DNA from: Pelagihabitans sp965238025
GTDB lineage: Bacteria > Bacteroidota > Bacteroidia > Flavobacteriales > Flavobacteriaceae
Direction: 5' to 3'
NCBI GenBank assembly: GCA_965238025.1
Contig: OZ250162.1
Span: 3,286,001 to 3,350,000, forward strand
DNA length: 64,000 nucleotides
The notes under the pieces were generated by a model. The model saw nothing but the letters and a program-made list of their open reading frames with translations, searched no databases and was not told the origin of the DNA. Below, in pieces: positions 1 through 8,500 of this stretch; the stretch's first letter is position 1; every line of letters starts with the position of its first letter. Made by a program: the position numbers and the translations under genes.

Positions 1-1
1 T

Positions 2-751
2 AAAAGCAGTCAAGTTTTTTCTGCCAAACCTAAAAAGAAAAGCAATGTTGCCAGGTCTGGAACTTATAATTCGAAGTCTTTATATGCGTATAAAAAGGGT
101 ATCTCGTCAGCCTTGCGGAATACAAATGAAGAAAAGGTACCTGATAGTAATCAAGTGGGCTGGGGAGGGATAAACGATAAACGTCGCGATAAATACTTCA
201 TAACCGATGACTCAAAACCGGCTAAACTAGGAAGTTCTCTGGGTTGGTTATTGCAACTTGACGGCGATAATATGCGTAACCAGTTTCTTAATGCTCCTTG
301 GGTAAAAGCTGTAATTCCCATTCGTCCTGGAAAGGAAAAGACAGCTTTCAATTGGCTTCAACGTATTGAGGTTGAAGGTTCAGACGGTTTGGATAGTGAA
401 TATATCGCACCAACCCAAGAGTTGAACAATATTCCAAAGGAAGGCCAGAAGGTAACTATCAAAGATGCAATTAGTCATCTATGTAATCAGGTCAAAGAAA
501 AACACGATATGTCGAACCAAGTAGGATCCTATCCGAGCGAGGAAATCAATGATGACAATAAAGTCTCCGCCACACCTTTAGACAAAGTCTACGAACATGG
601 CTTTTATCCGAATCAAGATGGTTTTAAATTAAATGTGAATGAACCATTCGAGGTTTTCGACCAATGGATTGAAATACTTCCCACTGATCAAGTTGTACCC
701 GTAGCCGTTAAATACGATCCTATTTCAGGAAGGCAGATTAATGAAAGTTGA
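2..751 (+). CDS. C-terminal part of a large protein of unknown function, cut by the window edge
   Basis: The frame is open from the first bases with no stop and no convincing ATG, so this is the 3' end of a longer gene; 249 residues are visible. A TTG inside the frame could be read as a start, but the upstream lysine-rich stretch is equally coding. The fragment is soluble-looking and has no membrane segment. Its distinctive part is a tryptophan-rich block containing GWLLQLDGDN and, just after, PWVKAVIPIRPGKE, which looks like a conserved family core. I could not name the family. I have a vague, unverified association of this motif with large secreted or injected bacterial proteins. Its stop codon overlaps the start of the next gene as TGATG, so the two products are probably made together; the neighbour looks like a toxin, which makes a delivery or carrier role plausible but unproven. 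Confidence 0.6.
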   Translation, partial: KSSQVFSAKPKKKSNVARSGTYNSKSLYAYKKGISSALRNTNEEKVPDSNQVGWGGINDKRRDKYFITDDSKPAKLGSSLGWLLQLDGDNMRNQFLNAPWVKAVIPIRPGKEKTAFNWLQRIEVEGSDGLDSEYIAPTQELNNIPKEGQKVTIKDAISHLCNQVKEKHDMSNQVGSYPSEEINDDNKVSATPLDKVYEHGFYPNQDGFKLNVNEPFEVFDQWIEILPTDQVVPVAVKYDPISGRQINES

Positions 752-3051
752 TGGGATTGTTCAGGACTTTATATGACACGACAATACTTTTTTTTAGAGC
801 TCGTAGGTCAAAAGGGGGCAAAAAGATTCTTCTAGAATATTATCCTGATGGATATTTGATGCGTAGAAAATCTACTACAATAAAGATTTCTCTCCGTACT
901 AAAAAGTTGTCAAACGGAAAGTTACCCGCCTATTATCGTTTCAGTGCCGGAAACAATTATAACAGACATCCGGTCATTAGCATTATGGCTGGCCCAGGTG
1001 TTCGTATCCGATTTAAGAATCATCCTTTACAAAAGCGTCCCTACAAATTTTTTAAACCGAGCCATAAAGCACCTTGGATAAATATTTACCGGATACAGGA
1101 TGAAAAAATGATTTCCAATCCTGGGCAAGTTTTTAGGCACAGTCACTTCCCGGAAAAATACTTTCCAGAAAGAGGCTCTTATGGGTTGAATTATCGCTTG
1201 GATTTAAGAGATAGAGGTTTGTACTTTGGCATAATTCGCCTTCCTAATGAAACAATTATTAGAGATTATTACGGAGGTTCAGATTTAATATTTAGGGTTC
1301 CTTATTATCCAATTAGACTGGGAGGAACTGAAAAAATACCGTACTGGAACAAGGAATGGAGGGCCAAATATTCTTTTTGGTTTAATGAAAAGGGGCATTA
1401 TTATAGTACTTCTGAACCACTTTTATTGATTCAAGCTACCAAAGAGGTATCTATTGAACTGGTTATGTGGGGAAATCAAGAACAATATGATAGATGGAGC
1501 CACTATTTTAAAATAAATATTATTTCCTCTTATAGGCGAATCCCAAACATGGGTTCACGTTTGAAATTAGATCCAGGAGGCAAAGTAAGGAATTTATCCA
1601 AGCCAAAGAGCAAGGCGTTTCAACCTCATGAAGTTGTTTTTGACATCATTTTGGGGGCTATACCAATAATAGGCGACTTGGCAGATATTGCAGAATTAGT
1701 TTATGCTCATTATACCGGTAAGGACAAATGGGGTAATAAGATGGATTCTATGGGAATGGCAATAATAGGACTCTCAATTCTTATTCCATTTGTTAGTAAG
1801 GGGATGGCCATGGGCACAAAGGCGCTAACAAAGACATTCGGTGATAACGCGGATGAAGCCAGTGTGTTAATTGAGGAAATTGCTTCGTTAGGTAAAAAAG
1901 AGAAGAGTTTTCTTGGAAATGTAACAAAGAAGGCAAAAAATGGGAAAGTTATTGTCGCAGCAGAAAAAGAGGTAATGGGCCAAATCACATCCAAAGTTAA
2001 AAGGCCAAAACTAACAATTTCGGATATACTTACTTTAGATGAATCCGGATTCAAGCAAGAATATGAAGAACTACAGTTTTATTATAATGCTTACACCAGC
2101 AGAAAGGGTAAGAATGCTTTATCACCACGAAAATGGATTAATAAAATAAATAGGGGTAAACCCTACCAAGCGTTAAAAGCTATCCTTGGAAATGATTTTA
2201 GACATTATAACAGTCTTAATAAAGTAAAATTATCATTGAAGGATATACCCGTTCCGAGTAAAAAATCGGTCAAAATGACGGACAATATACTTAATCAACA
2301 TACAAATTTAAAAAGAACGTTATTCGAAGGGGTAGATAAAAAAATATCGGCGAATGCGTCAAAACAATCTTTATTTCTACAAAATGTAAAAAATAGGTAT
2401 AGAAGCATTAAGAAGGGCATAACCCATATCCGACTAACCAATGCTCAGTTGTTAAAAAATATGAAAGGAAGTATCGCAGAAGTACTCTCGTTTCCCAAAC
2501 AATTGGAAATATTAAAACGGGTTAGAACAAAATACCCTGACGCTCAACTTATTACTAATGTCAAAATACAATTAATGGAAAATGGAAAGTTACTGCCTCC
2601 AAAACTGTATTCGGACAACCTAATTGTCAGCTTTTATGATAATGGTTCAAAAGTGAGAATCCACGTTTTATTTGAGGTTAAATCGGGCTATAAGGGTGGA
2701 ATGGAAGCAACCAAAGGGTACTTTTTTTGGATTGAAGAAAAATTAACTTCCGCAAAAGGCAACCTAATTTTCCCAAATGGCACAAAAGTCTTTGATGACA
2801 AAAGTGTATTTAAAACATTAGAATCGGATTTAAAATTTTCGTTTGATAATTTATCGGATCCAGGGCAAACCGACAAAGTGATAGGGCTCGCGAATGCCGA
2901 ACGAACCTATATTACAGCAAAAGGCAAATCACATTTAGGTCTTAACTCAAAGTACGGCACGGTAAATTCCGCGAAAAGAATTGAGCTAGATATTTCCTCA
3001 AACGAGCTTGATTCATTAGCTGCCTTGTTTCTAAAAGGGTTTGAAGGATAA
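751..3051 (+). CDS. Candidate polymorphic toxin with C-terminal nuclease-like domain
   Basis: The 766-residue product has three visible parts. Residues 1-290 are aromatic and basic with no family I recognise. Around 295-352 lie two hydrophobic, glycine-rich helices (GAIPIIGDLADIAELVY and MGMAIIGLSILIPF) followed by TGKDKWG, the kind of pre-toxin segment (PT-TG-like) found just before toxin domains in polymorphic toxins. The last 200 residues hold E577 in a helix-like GSIAEVLS, D622 in LYSDNLIV and E642-V-K644 in LFEVKSG, the order expected of a PD-(D/E)xK nuclease fold. The ATG that overlaps the upstream stop is chosen over a TTG three bases earlier. There is no signal peptide, so export would need the upstream partner or a contractile or type VI-like system outside the window. 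DNase activity is inference. Confidence 0.65.
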   Translation: MGLFRTLYDTTILFFRARRSKGGKKILLEYYPDGYLMRRKSTTIKISLRTKKLSNGKLPAYYRFSAGNNYNRHPVISIMAGPGVRIRFKNHPLQKRPYKFFKPSHKAPWINIYRIQDEKMISNPGQVFRHSHFPEKYFPERGSYGLNYRLDLRDRGLYFGIIRLPNETIIRDYYGGSDLIFRVPYYPIRLGGTEKIPYWNKEWRAKYSFWFNEKGHYYSTSEPLLLIQATKEVSIELVMWGNQEQYDRWSHYFKINIISSYRRIPNMGSRLKLDPGGKVRNLSKPKSKAFQPHEVVFDIILGAIPIIGDLADIAELVYAHYTGKDKWGNKMDSMGMAIIGLSILIPFVSKGMAMGTKALTKTFGDNADEASVLIEEIASLGKKEKSFLGNVTKKAKNGKVIVAAEKEVMGQITSKVKRPKLTISDILTLDESGFKQEYEELQFYYNAYTSRKGKNALSPRKWINKINRGKPYQALKAILGNDFRHYNSLNKVKLSLKDIPVPSKKSVKMTDNILNQHTNLKRTLFEGVDKKISANASKQSLFLQNVKNRYRSIKKGITHIRLTNAQLLKNMKGSIAEVLSFPKQLEILKRVRTKYPDAQLITNVKIQLMENGKLLPPKLYSDNLIVSFYDNGSKVRIHVLFEVKSGYKGGMEATKGYFFWIEEKLTSAKGNLIFPNGTKVFDDKSVFKTLESDLKFSFDNLSDPGQTDKVIGLANAERTYITAKGKSHLGLNSKYGTVNSAKRIELDISSNELDSLAALFLKGFEG

Positions 3052-3324
3052 TCTGTTACTAATCCATCGCGGCGTTTCTAAACCTTATCCTGAGATAATT
3101 TTAAACTTTTACTGAAAACCAGCGGTCCAAAAAATCAAATAAACCAATTTTCTAGGTGATTGAAGAGAAAATTTAATCGCGCCTACAATTGTACTTTTTA
3201 AAATACCACTACCCTATTTAGCTTTTGAGTGTACAATTTAAAATATTCTTGAAAATCGGCAAGGTATCCTAAATATTAGACTTGGCAGGATACCACCAAT
3301 ATCACGGTTATACTTTTTAAATTG

Positions 3325-3864
3325 TCATTTACAATTTTCATGAAAATATTTATGAATTAATTTTATCCAATGATGTTCACGATAGTTATTCCATTTCACC
3401 CATTTGACATAGTCCATATAAAGGTCTCTATTATTTTCTCTAGTAACTCTCTCTCGTTCCATTAATGCTTTGTCAAAGTTAATTTTATCGTTTTCTTTAC
3501 TATTTAAAAAATAATATCCCTTTTCGTAAGTTTCATCGAATTGAATATGTACTGCATTTTTATAATTCTCGAATTTTTGTTTAAATAAATCAAACATTTT
3601 GTCAATACGTTCATCATCTACAGTTTTGCCATAAATATCAACAGGTGCTATTTTAATGGTACTATCTTTTAATATTTCTCTAATAACTTTTATTTCTGGA
3701 GGATTGAAGTTCTCAGTTGCTTCTATCATTTTAGGGAAAACCTCTGGCGCTGCCTCACAAAAAATTACATCAGGTGAAATCTTTTCGATGATTTTAAGCA
3801 ATTCTTCGGATTTACATGCTCCATCTTCAACATGATAGGTTCCAATTACAACTATAGTACTCAT
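3325..3864 (-). CDS. TraB/GumN-like (DUF5694-type) protein
   Basis: This 179-residue soluble protein begins MSTIVVIGTYHVEDG, a short beta strand followed by GTxH. Around residue 35 it has SPDVIFCEAAPEVF, the second conserved strand-plus-glutamate of the TraB/PrgY/GumN (TIKI-like) superfamily. Members of that clan are suspected metal-dependent hydrolases or peptide-binding proteins; no substrate can be assigned. The product is shorter than typical members (200-300 residues) and ends soon after a basic, aromatic tail, so it may be a short form or C-terminally truncated. A longer start ten codons upstream exists; the internal ATG is preferred because the conserved strand begins directly there. 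It faces away from the toxin gene, so it is not an obvious immunity gene. Confidence 0.55.
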   Translation of the reverse strand: MSTIVVIGTYHVEDGACKSEELLKIIEKISPDVIFCEAAPEVFPKMIEATENFNPPEIKVIREILKDSTIKIAPVDIYGKTVDDERIDKMFDLFKQKFENYKNAVHIQFDETYEKGYYFLNSKENDKINFDKALMERERVTRENNRDLYMDYVKWVKWNNYREHHWIKLIHKYFHENCK

Positions 3865-4440
3865 AAGTCTATTTATTTGATTTGTTAGAATCAAATGTTA
3901 GACCAATTGATTATTCTTTTATTTTTTGATAAAACCAATGACACAAGTTTAAATAACATAAGTAAAAGGTGCCGATATGTCATTAGGGTGTTTATTTACA
4001 ATCCATTCCGCACACCTGCCTGCCGGCAGGCAGGCATTGCCTTCCCTCCTATCGTCTGCTCGTATAATAAGCCCGCCCGTACCGAAACGGATATGTTCGG
4101 GCGGGTGTTATTCATTACTTGTCTATTGTTTTTTAAAGGAGTTCATGAATCTCCTACGTCGATTTCACTCCCCTACTCCCGATAGCTATCGGAATCGGTC
4201 CATATAATAAGTGTTTATTACAAGGTTTTTATTGTTTTTTAAAGGAGTTCATGAACCTCGGAGTGAAGAAATTTTGCTTGTTTCAAAATCTGGTCCTTGG
4301 TTTCATTGCCTTCGGAGAAGAAAGTTTTTAGACGACAAATTTATGACCGGAATATGCAACTTTTGGAGAAAGCATTTGTCTATTTAAGTAATCAGTCAAA
4401 GAAAACATAAGTAATCAAAAATCAATTTTACACTTATATT
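3865..4440. repeat. Extragenic palindrome cluster in a 576-base gap
   Basis: No convincing gene is present. The gap carries a 20-base perfect palindrome (CCTGCCTGCC and its complement, 4015-4034), an 8-bp GC-rich stem (CCCGCCCG/CGGGCGGG, 4072-4105), the palindrome CCGATAGCTATCGG (4179-4192), and a 25-base direct repeat containing TTTTTTAAAGGAGTTCATGA at 4125-4149 and 4231-4255. The segment 4142-4175 recurs with a few changes at 15033-15066. Several of these elements reappear in other intergenic gaps of the window, as expected of an extragenic repeat family. Open frames crossing this stretch come only from the repeats. Confidence 0.7.
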
Positions 4441-5091
4441 ATGAAAAAAGCCATATTCCATCTCATATCAATCTGCTTGATTTTTACTTTCATAATTGCA
4501 TGCGACAAGGATGAATTTAACGGTTCAGATAACCTCATAACGATAACTCGTGATTTATCACCATTTACGAGTGTTATTGCCCAGGATGATTTGGATGTTA
4601 CTATCGTTCAGAACGATGAGCAATTCGTTGAAATTGATGTAAATGAAAACCTTCAAAACCGACTTAAAACTACCGTCGTTAATAACATATTAATAATATC
4701 TCTTGAAGATGGGTCGTATGATAACGAAACTTTTGTGGTAAATATGCAAATGCCCATTTTGAAAAGGCTTCAATTAGATGATAATACCCGGGCTAAGGTT
4801 AATTTCACTTCGAATCAAATGGAGTTTGAAGTTAACGATTCAGCTGCCTTGACATTACAAGGAACTTCCGATGTTTTAAATACAAAGGTTAACGATGACG
4901 GTGAAATAAATGGCTTTTCTTTCACAACGGAAATTTTAAATACAGTATCAAGAGATGCTTCTGAATTAGAGATAACCTGTACCACTGAATTAAACGGAAA
5001 GGTAGACGAAGCAGCGACAGTTCGTTATCGTGGAATGCCTGTGATAAATGCCCAAACATCGGAAGACAGTGAGATTATAGATGCAAACTAA
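4441..5091 (+). CDS. DUF2807 lipoprotein (putative head GIN domain)
   Basis: The 216-residue product has a lipoprotein signal peptide ending FTFIIAC, with lipid attachment expected on Cys21. The rest is a repetitive beta-rich domain with the pattern of DUF2807 (PF10988, putative auto-transporter adhesin, head GIN domain): an opening strand SPFTSVIAQDDLDVTIVQ, then short strands each turning at D/N-rich loops, consistent with a right-handed beta-helix. Proteins of this type are common and often multicopy in Bacteroidota; their function is not established. The ATG follows a long AT-rich leader without a clear Shine-Dalgarno site. The gene stands alone between two repeat-bearing gaps. Confidence 0.8.
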   Translation: MKKAIFHLISICLIFTFIIACDKDEFNGSDNLITITRDLSPFTSVIAQDDLDVTIVQNDEQFVEIDVNENLQNRLKTTVVNNILIISLEDGSYDNETFVVNMQMPILKRLQLDDNTRAKVNFTSNQMEFEVNDSAALTLQGTSDVLNTKVNDDGEINGFSFTTEILNTVSRDASELEITCTTELNGKVDEAATVRYRGMPVINAQTSEDSEIIDAN

Positions 5092-5545
5092 TTGAAGTTT
5101 ATGAAATGGGCGAAGAGCAATTTTTTACAACAATTGATAAGGTATTAGAAAAGGGAATTAAACTATTATAAAGCCAGCTACCAACAAAGTGCATGGTGCA
5201 CATTTGTTGTAAAAGCTGCTCGTACTAAAAAGGGGAGTAATACCATTGCATTTACCTGTGGCAGCCGGCATTAAGCTCCTCTCCTACCCTTCGCCCGTGC
5301 TCAGAACAGGATGAACTCACCTCATAGGTGTTCCATTATCTTGGAAAAGGAAACCTTTTAATAAATTTCAAATTCGTAGCAACACCAGCGAGAAACCTCT
5401 TATTTGAAGATAGGCCCTACTTGGTCACGGATACACGAAACGACAGGAAGAATACCGGGATATATTGCAATTTTTTTTAACATTTTTAGTTAAATATAAT
5501 CCGACACAAACCAAATACCTATTCTGTAACAACACCAGCCGCCCC
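5092..5545. other. 454-base gap with possible decayed coding remnant
   Basis: Directly after the DUF2807 gene a 21-codon frame (5106-5171, product MGEEQFFTTIDKVLEKGIKL plus one Leu) is open back into the preceding gene's last codons. It reads like the amphipathic tail of a lost protein, but no family is recognisable. The rest is non-coding, with a purine-rich run and no strong hairpin. The leader of the next gene is AT-rich and lacks a perfect TAnnTTTG box. Confidence 0.35.
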
Positions 5546-8500
5546 ATGAAACATTTATCCGCTATAGTTTTATTATTTGTTGTTATTGTCTCTTGTTCAA
5601 AAGACGATGCTCCATTATTAAAAAAAGATTCCGTAGATCCGATTATAAATGACACCACCGCTATTGACACAACAACTATTATAGAGATAGACGTTATTAC
5701 CGACGCGGAGTTTGCAGTCCAAAATTTTGGAGCTTCGAAAACCAGCAATTTCATTGGTAAACTTTCAGATATTGATTCTCAGCCTTTGGAAGATGTAAAA
5801 ATAACCATCGCCAACCAAGCCGTATTAACGGATGCCAATGGTGTTTTTGTTTTAAATGAGGTCGCCGTAAATGAAAAATTCGCTTTTATCAAAGCTGAAA
5901 AAGAAACCTATATTTTAGGTTCTAGAACCATAGTACCTGCGGCCAATGGTAGTAATTTTATAGACATTACGCTACTTAAAAAAAATAACATTGCGAACGT
6001 TGATTCTGGTGAAGCCTCAGAAGTAAGTTTGTCGAATGGAGCTAAAGTAACTTTCGGTGGTAGTTTTGTAGATGCTTCCGGAGCGCCATATTCAGGAGAG
6101 GTTGAGGTTTCCATGCATTATTTAGAACCGAACCAAACGGCAACTTTTTCTCAAATGCCAGGTACGCTGTTTGGGAAAAGAGAAAATAATGAAGCCTCAG
6201 CTATGGAAACCTATGGTATGCTTGCTATTAACTTATACTCCCCTACAGGAGAAGTTTTAAATATTGCTGAAGATACACCTTCGGAAATACGTTTTCCTGT
6301 TTCTACAACAACTCCAAACGCGCCTTCAAGTATACCACTTTGGTATTTTGATGAAACTGTTGGGTACTGGAAAGAGCAAGGAGCGGCTACAAAAGTGAAC
6401 GGCGAGTATGTTGCCGAAGTATCTCATTTTACTTGGTGGAACTGCGATTTGGCTATTGAAACAGTTGAATTGTGTTTTGAATTGAAAAAAGATTTGGCTT
6501 TACCCAATTCTTATTTTACAATAAAACGAACTAGCAATAATCAGCTTGTTTATTCAGGTAATACCAATGAGCAAGGTATAAATTGCGGTTTAATTCCAAA
6601 AAACGAAACGCTTAGCTTTAGCTTATTAAGTGATTGCGGTTTTAATGCTCAGAAAGTAACACAAGAAATTGGTCCGTATACTGATGATAGCTCATCTGTT
6701 AGTATCGATATTAATGAATTGATAGGTATAGCTCTTACTACTTTTACAGCAACAGTAAGGAACTGTGATAATGAACCATTGGTTAACGGTTACGCTTTTG
6801 TGTATACTAAAAATAGTGTTGCAGAGCCAAAATTGCTACCCATAATTAACGGTCAAATTGAACAAGCTTTTTCGTCCTGCAAAGAGGGAGAATACGGCGT
6901 TATTGTCATTGATGTTGATACCGGAGAAGTTTCCGATGAAATTGCCGTTATCATCAATGAAGACGGTATAACTAATTTAGATCTATTACAAACCTGCCCC
7001 GGTACAGGTGGCGGAGTTTTCGAAGGGTCAATTACCCTAACTACACAAGAAGAAATAGAGACTTTTGGATTGCTTGGTTATAGTGAGATTACCGGAGATA
7101 TTCATATAGAAGCTCAACAGGGTATACACTCTTTAGCAAGCTTATCTCGTTTAAAAAACGTTGGAGGGCAAATTTTTATCAGATCTAGTGTTGAAAGTTT
7201 AACGGGTTTGCAAAATCTTCAAACTGTAGGCAGCAATTTTATTCTTGATTTTAATTTTAATCTTACCACGATAGCCGATCTTAAAAATTTAACATCAGTA
7301 GGAGGTTATTTAGCCTTCGGAATTAATAAAAATCTAAGTTCTTTGGAAGGTCTAGATAAGCTAACTTCAGTGGGTAATATTGAGATAAAAGGAAATGATA
7401 GTCTGACCTCACTAGCAGGATTAGAAAATTTAAATACCATTACTGAACACTTAGGTATTTATAGTAATAAAAATCTTATTTCGCTGCAAGGTATCGAGAA
7501 AATAGAAGTAGTTGGTAGTCTTACCATTCAAGATAATGAAAAACTTGGTAACCTTAATGGATTAGAAAATATCAGCGCTATTAATGAAAATTTAGTAGTT
7601 AGGGGTAATACAGTTCTTACAGCACTAACAGGTTTAGAAAATATTAGCACAGTCGGTAATATTTATATTGGTAATGACATACGCCCAAATCCGAGCTTAA
7701 TAGATTTTTGTGCCTTAACTAGTTTATTTACCACAGGGACATTTGGGACTGTCGTCATTTCAGATAATAAATACAACCCATCTGTCAATTTTATCAGTAA
7801 CGGTAATTGTAAAGAAGACGTTGTATTTGATGGCTCAATTACCTTAACTACGCAAACAGAAGTAGATGATTTTGGAGCATTTGGGTATATTGAAGTTACT
7901 GGTGATCTAAAAATAGAGGATAGTGGCACATTGAGTATAAACTCACTTTCAAATATAAATAGCATAACTAAAATTGGAGGGTCGTTGATTATTACTAATA
8001 CACCGTTGACGAATTTGCAGGGTTTAGAAAATATTAGCACAGTCGGTAATATTTATATTGGTAATGACGTACACCCAAATCCGAACTTAATAGATTTTTG
8101 TGCTTTAACTAGTTTATTTACTGTAGGGTCATTTGGGGCTGTCGTCATTTCAGATAATAAATACAACCCATCTGTCAATGATATCAGTAGCGGTAATTGT
8201 AAAGAAGAAGCCCAAAGTGGCGGTGTATTTGATGGCTCAATTACCTTAAGTACACAAGCAGAAGTAGATGATTTTGGAGCATTTGGGTATATTGAAGTTA
8301 CCGGTGATATTATACTTGATGGCCAACAGACCATTGTCTCGGTTACCAGTTTGTCTGATTTAAAAACAGTAGGTGGAAATATTTATGTTAAAACTAGTGT
8401 TCAAAGTTTAACTGGCTTAGAAAACCTACAAAGCGTAGGAGGTGATTTTTCATTCCATACGAATTACAACCTTACTAGTCTATCTGGACTAGAAAGTTTA

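Noticed and set aside
3895..4207. Two overlapping plus-strand frames of 76-96 codons after the TraB-like gene
   Set aside because: They consist mainly of the translated extragenic palindromes (runs such as HLPAGRQA and CRQAGIA), have no ribosome site and no family.
5106..5171. 21-codon frame after the DUF2807 gene
   Set aside because: It has no start separated from the previous gene and no family. It is mentioned only as a possible remnant.
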